Source: Watersipora subatra
Lineage: Eukaryota; Bryozoa; Gymnolaemata; Cheilostomatida; Watersiporidae
DNA length: 64,000 nt
Direction of reading: 5' to 3'
Assembly: GCF_963576615.1 (NCBI RefSeq)
Contig: NC_088717.1
Span: forward strand, 831,001 to 895,000
The notes below the pieces were generated by a model. The model made no database searches. It worked only from the letters and a program-made list of their open reading frames with translations, and was not told the DNA's origin. The number at the start of each line of letters is the position of its first letter. Positions within the stretch are counted from its first letter, which is position 1. Position numbers and translations under genes: made by a program. Of the stretch, positions 10,791 through 20,567 are shown one piece after another.

Positions 10791-12640
10791 ACAAAGAACA
10801 TCCAATTTTATACAACTAAAACGTAACGAGTAATTTCACTCAGCTGCTTGCCTGAACTCTAATGCATCTGTTCAGACAACAAATTTGCTGCTTAATTTGT
10901 TTTAAAATACACTTAAATACTTTCAAAATATAGTTTATCTCTGAAGTTTACTGACTAAATTGCTGGTTTTACAATTTAATAACACAAAGAAGGGGATTTT
11001 ATGATTCACAGCTTTCATCGTTATAACTTTACTCAAACATTACTCAAGCATACAAATTAACCCCGTAAGACAAGCACTGCACTTACCCTGAGTAGATAAT
11101 GGCGTGGAGACATACATGTACATCACATGAGATTGATTAGTAATAATGATAGGTGTAATTGTATAGGTAAGTAATAGAGTGAAGAAGTGTAAAACAAAAT
11201 TATCTCTGACAACAACACTTGTTTTATCTAGTAATTATATAAAACATTTAAACAAATGGCCTATATAACACCATGTTAAAATTATATTTAATAACGTACA
11301 TTATATGTAATAACTAAATTATACGTCAAAACCTAAATTCAATGTAATAACTAAATTATACGTAAAAACCTAAATTCATAGTAAAAAATAAATCATATGT
11401 AAAAATGAAATTGATAAAGTAATAATCATCAGCGGGAGGCTGTTATTATTACTTACTCCAACAGATACTTACTCCAACAAGTACTTACTACAACAAGTAC
11501 TTACTCTAACAAGTACTTACTCTAACAGGTACTTACTCCAACAGGTACTTACTCCAAAAGGTACTTACTCCAACAAGTACTTACTCCAACAAGTACTTAC
11601 TCCAACAGGTACTTACTCCAACAGGTACTTACTCCAACAGGTACTTACTCCAACAGATACTTACTCCAACAAGTACTTACTCCAACAGGTTCTTACTCTG
11701 ACATGCATTAAATATAACTTTATTTGTTAATTTTCATTTTATGATTAATTTTTATTTCCTTCTCATTTCATCTTACAAAGCAGTGATATTTCAGAAGCTT
11801 TTGGATGTGGTATGTTACAAATTACTTTATATGTCAAAACAAATTTTTATTTACATTGTATATTGTATGTCAAAAACTTGTGTATAAAACTGTATATAAA
11901 GTATATCATATTTCATTCTTATATCGTATTTTTAATGTATATTATATTTCAAACAAGTATGGTATTTCCTATGTGCATATATACCAAATTTCCTAATAAT
12001 ATTAAAAAGAAAGATTAGCTTGGAAACCCAGCACATGACCTTGCCAACTCATACAGAGTACAGACACTCAGGTAACTGCACTCATCCTCAGCTGGCCGGC
12101 AGCCAACTCCTAGATCAATCGACAGGCTTACAAACTGTATGCTCTGGTGTAAATACAATGTATGTGTTGGGTCAAGGATCTATCAACAAGTTTACATTAC
12201 GCTCTATGGACAGGAGCAGACGCAACAGCTTGACCCTTGCCAAGCTTCAATTGCATAATATTTCATTATATTGTTTGTGTAAACACGTCATTGGTAGACG
12301 ACTCCTAGGTGTTTGTTGAGTAACACACTAATTTCACCACAGAAGTACAAGGATGTGTTACCAGGCCTAACAAACACCAAAGAAATATGTAGCATGAACA
12401 GCCAATACATTGTTGACCCGGTGTCTCGAGGTGGACATGCTGGTCGACATCGGTAGAGGTAAAGGTGGAGCATCTGTGATTGGTTTAAATAGTTGATTCT
12501 AGTCAACATAATTTCGAGCCCTTTCACTTATTTCTGACACAAATTGATTTGCTAAGATTTCATAAGCAACAGGGCTTCTCACAAATGGTGAGTCCTTTAC
12601 ACATTTTGTTTAGATCGGTGGATGTTCTCTCACCGCCAGA
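10791..12640. other. AT-rich intergenic stretch with a 15-bp array
   Basis: No gene recognised. Besides the 15-bp array (11451-11698) there is an imperfect duplication of AACTAAATTATACGT at about 11300-11390. Several short open frames around 11800-12320 show no similarity to known domains and no plausible start context. Confidence 0.5.
11451..11698. repeat. 15-bp minisatellite, about 16 copies
   Basis: Tandem copies of GTACTTACTCCAACA with small variants (CTCTAACA, CTACAACA, GATACTT). The unit length is a multiple of three. The array is intergenic. Confidence 0.92.
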
Positions 12641-12651
12641 CTATCTTAATT

Positions 12652-12837
12652 TGTACTAATGTTGTTGAATTTGTTGGAATTAAAATATTAAATGATTTAA
12701 CTCCTCCATATATCACTGATATGTTTCAAATCTCAAGTACCAGATATCCACAACGTAATGATCTTATTCTGTACTTACCAAAAGATGCATTTAACAATTA
12801 TATTGCTAATTCTTTTTATTTATTGATTTACTGGTGA
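12652..12837 (+). pseudogene. Relic of the C-terminal end of a LINE (non-LTR retrotransposon) reverse-transcriptase protein
   Basis: The frame reads KILNDLTPPYITDMFQISST, then RNDLILYLPKDAFNNYIAN and SFYLLIYW. The pattern Y/K-I-L-N-x-L-x-P-x-Y-I-x-D-x-F, followed by L-x-L-P-K and S-F-x-x-x-x-x-x-W, is the usual ending of CR1/L2/Jockey-like ORF2 proteins after the reverse transcriptase. There is no upstream reverse-transcriptase sequence, so this is a short truncated remnant. The family assignment rests on pattern recognition only. Confidence 0.55.
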
Positions 12838-12914
12838 CACCATATATAAAACATTTTTTCTATAAAAATGATTATGGACTGCCCAATAAAAGTACATATT
12901 CAACTATCTATATA

Positions 12915-13720
12915 CAGTCAAACATGGATAACTCAAACTTCACGGGACCGAGTGAAAGTGGTCGAGTTATCAGAGCGTTCAAGTTATCAGAGCACTGTCA
13001 CAAGTCCATGTATTTATTTATTTATTAGTAGATACATGCACATATACAAACTATAATAGAAATCAAAAGCATAAATGGCTTGTTTCAAATTAAATGCTTC
13101 TAATGTAAAGTTTAAAACTTTTTTATCAAAAAGTATAGGAGATTTTTTTATCACTTGAGATTGTTTTGTTGTTTGAGGTGATGTTATTGCCAGGACGTTT
13201 TCTTAGATTAAAATTGGCAAAACTTGATCGTTGTTGAAATGCTCAGAACAAAAGACATCTTTTTCTTTTGAGCGTTTTAACTGAGATCAATTTTGCCGAT
13301 TTTTCTTGAAGTTTATGCGAAAGTCACCTCACTTTTCTATGCTTCCGAAAGGCGATCGCTAAGCGGATGTTTGGTAAAAATCAAAATTCACCAAACCCTT
13401 AGAAAAGTCGTTGACAAAAATATTTTGCCGACGGTGGTAATAACGACGCCTATGATTTACGAAAAGTTGAGGTTTACCTCTATGACTTGGAATAAAGTGA
13501 TTTTCTAAAGCGATAACAACCGTCTCGGTAGCCATCGGGCAAAAAACTGTTCGAGTTAACAGAGTTGAGGTCGAGTTATCTAAAGCAATTTATCATACGT
13601 GGGAACGGACCAAAGAAACCGTTCGAGTTAACCATGTGTTCGAGGCTCGTACATGGATAACTCGCCCACGGATAGCTCGAACTTTGAGCTATCCGTGGGC
13701 GAGTTATCCATGTTTGACTG
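12915..13720 (-). mobile_element. Non-autonomous pogo/Tigger-like element, copy 2, inverted relative to copy 1
   Basis: Inverted ends CAGTCAAACATGGATAACTC (12915) and its complement ending at 13720, flanked by TA (12913-12914 and 13721-13722). Internal sequence matches the reverse complement of the element at 4602-5710, including segments around GGGAACGGACCAAAG and CGATAACAACCG. It lacks the 120-bp MITE found in copy 1. It lies nine bases inside the 5' end of the Helitron-like element, so it inserted after that element. Confidence 0.85.
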
Positions 13721-14088
13721 TATATATATATTTCTCCAAGTTGATCGTATGTGTTTATGTGTGTAGCTCTTGCTATAGCTATTAAAATCTTGGAATAAGG
13801 AGTCCGTATCGCAGAAGATTTGATCTCAGACCCTCCGATAGGCAGTCTACCAATTCAGCCACACAGGCTTGATGAATCCATTAGGCCATATATGTCGCTG
13901 TATCGGAGCAAATACACAACAGCCCTTCGTCACGATGCAAGTGATGACGTAACGTCGTGAGAAGCGGTAGCTCTTATTAGTAAGCTTCATAGATATAGTA
14001 GTATAGGGTTTACTATATCTATGGTAAGCTTACTCAAATTATCCATTGGCAATGTGCCAGGCTAATAGCAAAGTGGCAGGCAACTCTC

Positions 14089-14822
14089 TGGCCTGTATTC
14101 ACTGGTTGCAAGTCCGGGCGGCTAATGTTAGGCGACTAGTTATGAACACATGGGGATGTGGAGGGGCGGTGTAAGCCCCCAACAGGTTTCTCTCATTCAG
14201 GGCCTCAGCCGGGCCTCTCATGTAAAGTTTTAAAAAATTTTATCGGAAAGTATCAACATTTTTCTATTTTTTGAGATTTGTTCTATTTTAGGTGATGTGA
14301 CTGCCGGTACGTTTTAGATTAAGCTCAGAAAATAGACATCTTTTTCTTTTAAGCGTTTTAATAAAGATCAATTTTGCCGATTTTATTTTGAGTTCATCCG
14401 GAGGTTTCCACGCTTTCAATGAGACATGGCCAAGCGGATTTTTGGTAAAACTTGACCTTTTGCAAACCTTTATAAAAGTCGTTAGCAAGAATATTTTGCC
14501 GCTGATGATGATAATAATGACGCCTAAGAACTACTAGAAGTTGATGTTTGTCTCTATGGCTTGGAATAAAGTGATATTTTACAGCGATAAGAACCGTTTC
14601 CATTGTCGTTGGGCAAATAACTGTTCGAGTAAATGATGTTGAGGTCGAGTTATCTGAAGCAATTTATCATTGCGTGGGAACGGAGCAAATAAATCCGCTC
14701 GAAATGAAATGTTACATTTTATCCGAGGGCGAGTTATCCGAGTTGGACTGTACTTAGCCGCGGAAAATTCCTAAAAAGTTGGGGCGGCTCAGCCGGCCAG
14801 CCGCCCCAGGGAATACGGGCCT
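14089..14822. mobile_element. TIR element with about 10-bp target duplication, inserted in the Helitron-like element
   Basis: The ends are TGGCCTGTATTC (left) and GAATACGGGCCT (right), roughly inverted repeats of 11 bp. The direct repeat GGCAACTCTC flanks the insertion (14079-14088 and 14823-14832). The related element at 43455-43741 has a single uninterrupted GGCAACTCTC, which acts as an empty-site control. The interior includes a decayed third copy of the pogo-like family (about 14220-14752, ending GGCGAGTTATCC...GGACTGTA). The length of the duplication (8-10 bp, boundary ambiguous) suggests a hAT- or Mutator-like mechanism. Confidence 0.7.
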
Positions 14823-15108
14823 GGCAACTCTCATTACGTCTCATTGTTTATAAGCTGATTTTTAATACCCTGGCAACGCCAGCTAGCACAGCTAGTTTAT
14901 ATAAATGATATATAAACGAAGATATTCTAACTTGTAATGGCTACATGAAGTCCACTCCTATAACATAGAGATGCTCATGAAATATTTCAAACAAATCTTC
15001 TAGCAATTCATTCTAGTAAACTCAAAGTTCTTATTATTTTTCATGAAACCAAAGTATTTATGTATTTCATTGTGTTCATCACTTGTTTCTTCTATTTGAT
15101 CAAATTTA

Positions 15109-15520
15109 GCGATGCAGATATAACTAATAATATAGCAATGCAGATATAACAAATAATATAGCAATGCAGATATAACAAATAATATAGCGATGCAGATATA
15201 ACAAATAATTTAGCGATGCAGATATAACAAATAATATAGCGATGCAGATATAACAAATAATTTAGCGATGCAGATATAACAAATAATATAGCGATGCAGA
15301 TATAACAAATAATATAGCGATGCAGATATAACAAATAATATAGCGATGCAGATATAACAAATAATATAGCGATGCAGATATAACAAATAATATAGCGATG
15401 CAGACATAACAAATAATATAGCGATGCAGATATAACAAACAATATAGCAATGCAGATATAACAAATAATATAGCAATGCAGATACAACAAATAATATAGC
15501 GATGCAGATAACAAAGTATA
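15109..15520. repeat. 26-bp minisatellite, about 16 copies
   Basis: Tandem copies of GCGATGCAGATATAACAAAT plus AATATA with few substitutions. Because 26 is not a multiple of three, the minus strand shows overlapping repetitive open frames with a 26-residue period; these are by-products of the repeat. Confidence 0.93.
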
Positions 15521-16030
15521 TAGCGGTAGTGATTGGCTGTCGTGGATGGCTTGATCTAGATTTTCCTTGAAGATAATTGCTGCGGGACTAGTATTTCATC
15601 ATTTCAGCAACCGAATCGTATAATCAGAACGTCATGCCGCAGACTATTCGTCGATGTAAACACGGATAGGTTTGAGGTAGTGTGAGTGTTGTTATTACAA
15701 GCGATCACTGAAGTGTCGAAGGACTAACGCCTACATACTGCCATCTGTGATATAGCGTGAACCAGACCAGACTCAAGCGAGCTTCTAATAGCCGATGGCT
15801 CACAAATGTTAAACTTTGCACAGTTTTTAGCAAGTTTATGTAAAAACTGGCTGCAGTTTAAACTAGAAGCAGTTTGGGCCCTATATAGTTGCACTAAAAC
15901 GGTATGTACCTATGTAGAAATTGTCTATTTGCATGTAAACAGACACTAGGTATGTTGATTGGCTGGAAAGTTCATCTGTCTTTTCTAGCTATTCATATAG
16001 ATACATTTTTTTCCAATACACTGTATTGCA

Positions 16031-16133
16031 TACCCTTACATGGTAAAGCATGCCCTTATATGGTAAAACATGCCCTTATATGGTAAAACATGCCCTTATA
16101 TGGTAAAGCATGCCCTTATATTGTAAAGCATGC
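16031..16133. repeat. 20-bp tandem repeat, five copies
   Basis: Copies of TATGGTAAAACATGCCCTTA with A/G variants in an intergenic position. Confidence 0.88.
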
Positions 16134-16218
16134 TAGTAGATCAGTTTAGCTCCATAGCTCTTTGTAAAGGCTGAACGAGATATTTTCAACAATTTTTAAA
16201 CGATGTGTTAGACATGTT

Positions 16219-16250
16219 AGTGTCTAACATGTAGAGACATGTTAGACACT
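16219..16250. repeat. Short perfect hairpin
   Basis: AGTGTCTAACATGT (16219-16232), a 4-nt loop AGAG, and the exact reverse complement at 16237-16250. An extra direct copy of GACATGTTAG lies just upstream. It is too short to be called a microRNA precursor. Confidence 0.7.
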
Positions 16251-17856
16251 AAAAGTCAACTAAGCTGGGAAGACTTACAAAATATATTTCTATGGTAATT
16301 TATGAGCATCTGTCCATTACAGCTGATAATAAAACAGTCCCTGTAGTTCTCTTGCTATACGGAAGAATTGAAACAGTGTTTTTTCCCAGTTTCAGTTTTT
16401 CACTTTGGGGAACTTTTTAACAAATGTTAGATGAAATAATAAAGAGTAAGGGAAGACAATTGAGTTTCTGTAGTTAGTTGAGTTTATACTTCAATAGCGC
16501 TTCAAAAAATGGCTTTGCTAACCAACCATGCATTCTATAGACCTACCTCCATGTTTGGCGTCTTGGGAATGGTAGTGGGATGCACCCTCTGCCTCATAGG
16601 CATGCCTCATAGACTAGTGTCAGCAATACCGTAAGTTCTATTACTTCTACGATTGAACAGTTGTCCACATAGCTATACCGGTATGTCTGATGTCTTTAGC
16701 TGAATACTTTAGTAGGTGATGACCTTGACCTAAAACACTCTCATTCCAACATCACATATACAGTCATTTCAGGAGGCAAACCTTCATTTACAAACAAGAT
16801 TAAGTCCGATGTGTCTGTTAGGATATAACTACACACTGTATAACTGTAATGAGTTGTCTTCTCATCTCCTATAATTACTCGTAATCAAGTACAATAGAGA
16901 GGTTATTTTTTTCGTACTTACCCCACAAATACTACAAATATATTAGATTATATCTCCTACTGAAAGAGCCACCTACTGAAAGAGCCAAAAATAGAATCTC
17001 ACAAGGGGATGCAACTTTAGTTTCTGGTATACAACAGCTTTGTTAACATTGCACATCACTATTTGACCCAAAAGCATAAACTCAACTTGATATTATTAAC
17101 GAGACGCTCAACCACACTCCTATAACCGTTTAAGATAAATGCTAATTTTATAGGTGTAAGAAGAAGGTGTAGATTGTAGAAGCCAAAGCTGAACATTTGG
17201 TCAGCTTTCTGGTGTGTGAAATCACAATACCTATTAATGCCTTAGCAGCTTTGTGCTATAATTATCATATATTATGTGGCTTTTTCGTAGATTAGAATGG
17301 CTATTATTTATAGGCAAGTTGCTTTCATTGTATAAAGTTATAGATTTTGAGGGTGTTGCTAATAACAAATAGTGCTGCCACTAGGAAATGTAACGCAAGC
17401 ACGCCATAGAGAAGGTAGGTAAATTGGCAAGTGTTTGCAAGAAGTAGTGTAGCTCGTACCGCATGTTTGTACATGTAAAATATGCGAATTAGCAAGAAGT
17501 GCTCTTGTTTCTAACAGATTTTTTAGATGCTTAGTGATATTTTAACATTTTGCCTCGTTTGAAAATCTATCCAAATAAGTACTGTATTCATAAGAATGTT
17601 CTACTACAGGAGCTGTGTAAGTTTTAGGACATTGAATTGCTGTGCTGATCAATTTTTCCACCGATAGAGGGAGATAAATAGACCTAGGCTTATACACAAT
17701 CATCTTTATTTAAGTTTGTGCGCATTAGTTTTAATGGAAATTGGATGTAATAATTATTGCTTCTGGTTTATCATCACCCATGCGAATGACTGGAAAATGG
17801 TAATTAATACGGGAGTTGTTTTCTCTTTAAATTTCTAAAAGACGCAATGATATTAA

Positions 17857-17940
17857 TGCGCATGCGGTGAACTTCAGTCTGAAAAGAGCCGTTCAAGCGA
17901 AGGTCGTATTGATGAAATATTGATAATTGGCATTGCCTAG
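17857..17940 (+). promoter_or_regulatory. Candidate promoter and first non-coding exon of brat
   Basis: TGCGCATGCGGT at 17857-17868 closely matches the palindromic NRF1 site found in many animal core promoters. About 70 bp downstream is an excellent 5' splice donor, CCTAG|GTAAGT (GT at 17941-17942), which could be joined to the acceptor at 19196-19197 before the first coding exon. Two other strong donors lie at about 18239 (GAAAA|GTAAGT) and 18738 (ACAG|GTAAGC), so alternative first exons are possible. This is inference from motifs; no transcript evidence is available. Confidence 0.35.
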
Positions 17941-19197
17941 GTAAGTCGTTCTGATGCATCCTGGCACATAACGAGACGTGATTTTGAAGACAGCCGGAAT
18001 CATAAACGCGTCCACGATATTTTGCTTGTGGCAGCCTTCTAACAATTGAGAGCTCTGGTTATGCTAGCGCCGTCTCCCGGCTACTTTTCATCCGCAACGC
18101 TTGTTCACGGCGGCATACCAGTTGATATTTATTACGTTATTACTGCATGACATGAAACGCAGCGAGCTGTTATTTAACTGTGCTAACTCTGTAATAATGA
18201 TAATATGGCCATGAGATATTGAGTGGCAGTATTCGCGGAAAAGTAAGTTACCCTAGTTGTAATTCGAAGGCTCTGGAATAATGTAATAAGTTTTGCAATC
18301 AGAATTTATTCCTCTACTGCCATCGACTAACAATCGGTGTCATATTATATTGTATATTAAAGTTTTGTTTGTCTGTACAAATGCATCACTAGCTTCACAC
18401 GATGTGTGCATTATACTTCCATCGTAGCGGGACTGGTTTATCAATATATGCACCCCTTGACGAGGTTGTATTCAACGGAGCTGTTTTGTGGAAATTTACA
18501 TTTATGCATATAGTAGTTGACAGATTTATTTAGACAGCCTTGTAAGCTACACTAAAACTGCCCAAGGTTTTACTTTTTATAGGTTGTATCTTCAGATTAT
18601 TTTGAATAGTGAGGGACACAAACCATTTAACGATTCGTTGTGGGCTCTTTTTGACTCAATATTTGCACATTATTTTTTGTCTCAATGTTACCGGAGCATA
18701 TTTTTGTCATATAGGTTTGTTTATACTTTGAAAACAGGTAAGCAAGCTTCTTCAGATTTCTCATGACGGGTTTGTGAATCATTCGTTAAAGCACAGTAGA
18801 TTTTTCTACTATTATGGAATCATTAATCCTTAACTTAATCAGGGTTTTAGAAGTATTAGGTCAGCTTAGAATGCTAAGTAGCTAATATCATTTCAGAACG
18901 AGAATTGATTAAAATTTAGCTATTATTGCCATAAAGAAATGTTATTCTGGTGTTCAGTCTCGGATTTATCATTTGCGGCTATTAATGCTTGCTCTAGGCC
19001 TTAAGATCTGAATATTTACTCTCAATTTGAAGCGTTGAGAACATATTGTTCGCCTTGATAATTTGGCTGGTAACGTATCTAATTTGTAATGTCAATGGTG
19101 TATTTTTTTATTTCTGACATGTTTTGACCTATTTTCTTTCATTTGGCTTACATTGAGGTGAGCTTTGGGGTAACTTTCACTGATGTTGAGTGTACAG

Positions 19198-19434
19198 ATG
19201 GCAGCAGAAACGCTGGTTTTGTTTGACAGAATATCTCAAGAACAAATTCGGGATGAATGGAAGCAGTGGTTCTTCCCCAAATTACACAAGTACAAATCCG
19301 AGCTCTTTATGTGGTACAGACTCACATCACAGTGGCGCCGACTCAAACCATTGCAACTCTACAAGCGGGGTAGACCTAAGCAGTGGCACCTCAAGCAGTA
19401 CAGAGGGCCTCCTCAGCACAACTCTTTCAACTAA
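19198..19434 (+). CDS. Possible upstream overlapping reading frame on the first brat coding exon
   Basis: An ATG at 19198 (context CAGATGG) immediately after a good acceptor opens a 78-codon frame that overlaps the start and most of the first coding exon of brat in another frame. It begins MAAETLVLFDRISQEQIRDE and ends at 19434. If the acceptor at 19196-19197 is used, this ATG precedes the brat start codon (19253). It has no recognised domain and may simply be chance, but it could act as an overlapping uORF that lowers brat translation. Confidence 0.25.
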   Translation: MAAETLVLFDRISQEQIRDEWKQWFFPKLHKYKSELFMWYRLTSQWRRLKPLQLYKRGRPKQWHLKQYRGPPQHNSFN

Positions 19435-20567
19435 ATGTAATGTTTGCTTCGACACTTACACTTTTCCCAAGGTTTGTCTATAGACAATTGCTAGATTTTT
19501 CTTCTAAAATAAAATAAATAAAAATGCCCTGCAATGATTTCAGTTGCGCAAGTTGTCAAGATTTATAGGAGTTATTGAAGCGACTGAAATCGGTAATCTC
19601 ATGCATGATTGTTAATTGTTGGGATTATCCTGATTAAGAAAGGGATTAAGTGGCTGCTTAGTGTCACTAGTTTGGTTTATGCTCATCGCTTAAGCGCTCT
19701 ATCGTCAGTTGCAACGCTAGTTATGGTGGCTGTATGCAGGTCTTGGAATGTTTCCATACCTTTTGCCAAGTCTGCTTGGAGAAACAGTCTGTGGTGAACC
19801 AGACGATCCAGTGTCCTGACTGCCAGTTTGTGTCGAGCATACCGAGTGGTGGGCTGTCGTGTCTTCCTGCCGACTATGCCATAAATGCCGTGCTAGAGCC
19901 TCGCGGTAAGGATAGCTAGACCATATACAAGTATTGTGTATTTCTATCGTTTGCATTGTGCTGAATCATGGAACCTTCTAAATGAGGCACGGCATGTTGC
20001 AGTAGGTGACAGTGCGCTGGTCAATTGCACTGGCTGTAAGAGTCGTGACACCGGAGCCATCGCTAGCTGCCATGATTGTGCCAACTATCTCTGTCCCAAC
20101 TGCGTAACTGCCCACAAGTTCATGCACTGTTTTGAGGGCCACCGGGTGCAGACGTTAGAACACCTGGAAAATAGTGAATCCGAGGATGGTGAGTGTCCTG
20201 ACATGTTGGTATAACTGAGTCTCTCACCCGTCTTGCTAAACCTCTCGCCAATCTACCAGCAGATGTCACAGACTCATTTATCATGATAAACTGGCCTCTT
20301 ATTTACAGCATGATGCATTAAACCTGCGCTTTTGGTCAATTAGCGAAGTTGTTACTATTGTTAGCTTCTTGGATGTTCTTGTCATTTTTCATCAAGTCAC
20401 ACGAAGTAGTTTTATGGTAGACCCAATTAAATTGTCGAGACTGGATATTGTTATTCACAGGCCTTGGTAAAGCGGTGTACTGTGAGGAACACAAGGTGAA
20501 AGCCCTCAAGACCTTCTGCAAAGATTGTGATGTGCCTCTGTGTGAGCTCTGTGAAAGTGTGCACAAG
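19253..20567 (+). CDS. brat: brat exons 1-4: RING finger and two B-boxes
   Basis: The RING spans the first intron: CNVCFDTYTFPK ends exon 1 and VLECFHTFCQVCLEKQ begins exon 2. Zinc ligands are C62, C65, C77, H79, C82, C85, C98 and C101, a complete C3HC4 pattern. Exon 3 carries B-box 1 (NCTGC, CHDCANYLCPNCVTAH, HCFEGHRV). Exon 4 carries B-box 2 (YCEEHKVKALKTFCKDCDV, then LCELCESVH). The acceptor of exon 3 is GCAGTAG|GTGAC; an alternative AG three bases upstream would add one residue. Confidence 0.92.

Larger units (their letters stand above)
12907..14895 (+). mobile_element. Non-autonomous Helitron-like element, copy 1, carrying two later insertions
   Basis: The 5' end is TCTATATA preceded by A (12906). 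The 3' end is a short hairpin (CTGGC/GCCAG), then CTAGCACAG and CTAG (14892-14895) followed by T. A|TC...hairpin...CTAG|T is the signature of Helitrons. A shorter uninterrupted relative at 43455-43741 has the same ends and shares ATTGGCAATGTGCCAGGCTA and AAGCTGATTTTTAATACCC. Copy 1 is split by a pogo-like element (12915-13720) and by a TIR element (14089-14822); without them it is roughly 440 bp. No Rep/helicase frame is present. Confidence 0.75.
14896..17840. other. Intergenic region upstream of brat, no gene recognised
   Basis: Contains the 26-bp array (15109-15520), the 20-bp array (16031-16133) and a short perfect hairpin (16219-16250). The remaining sequence shows no exon with good splice sites and a protein-like frame, and no RNA gene that could be recognised. 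Confidence 0.5.

Noticed and set aside
11451..11698. Regularly spaced short repeats resembling a CRISPR array
   Set aside because: Units are contiguous with no unique spacers, and the DNA is eukaryotic; it is a minisatellite.
13795..13872. Minus-strand sequence with A-box-like (TGGCTGAATTGG) and B-box-like (GAGATCAAATC) motifs, a possible tRNA-derived SINE
   Set aside because: It lies inside the Helitron-like element, no cloverleaf can be folded with paired acceptor ends, and no SINE tail is present.
15092..15514. Repetitive 140-codon frame on the minus strand
   Set aside because: By-product of the 26-bp intergenic array; no promoter, start context or homology.
15672..15694. TGAGGTAGT, a match to the let-7 seed
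   Set aside because: Only the first nine bases match; the rest differs from let-7 and no complementary arm lies within 80 bp.
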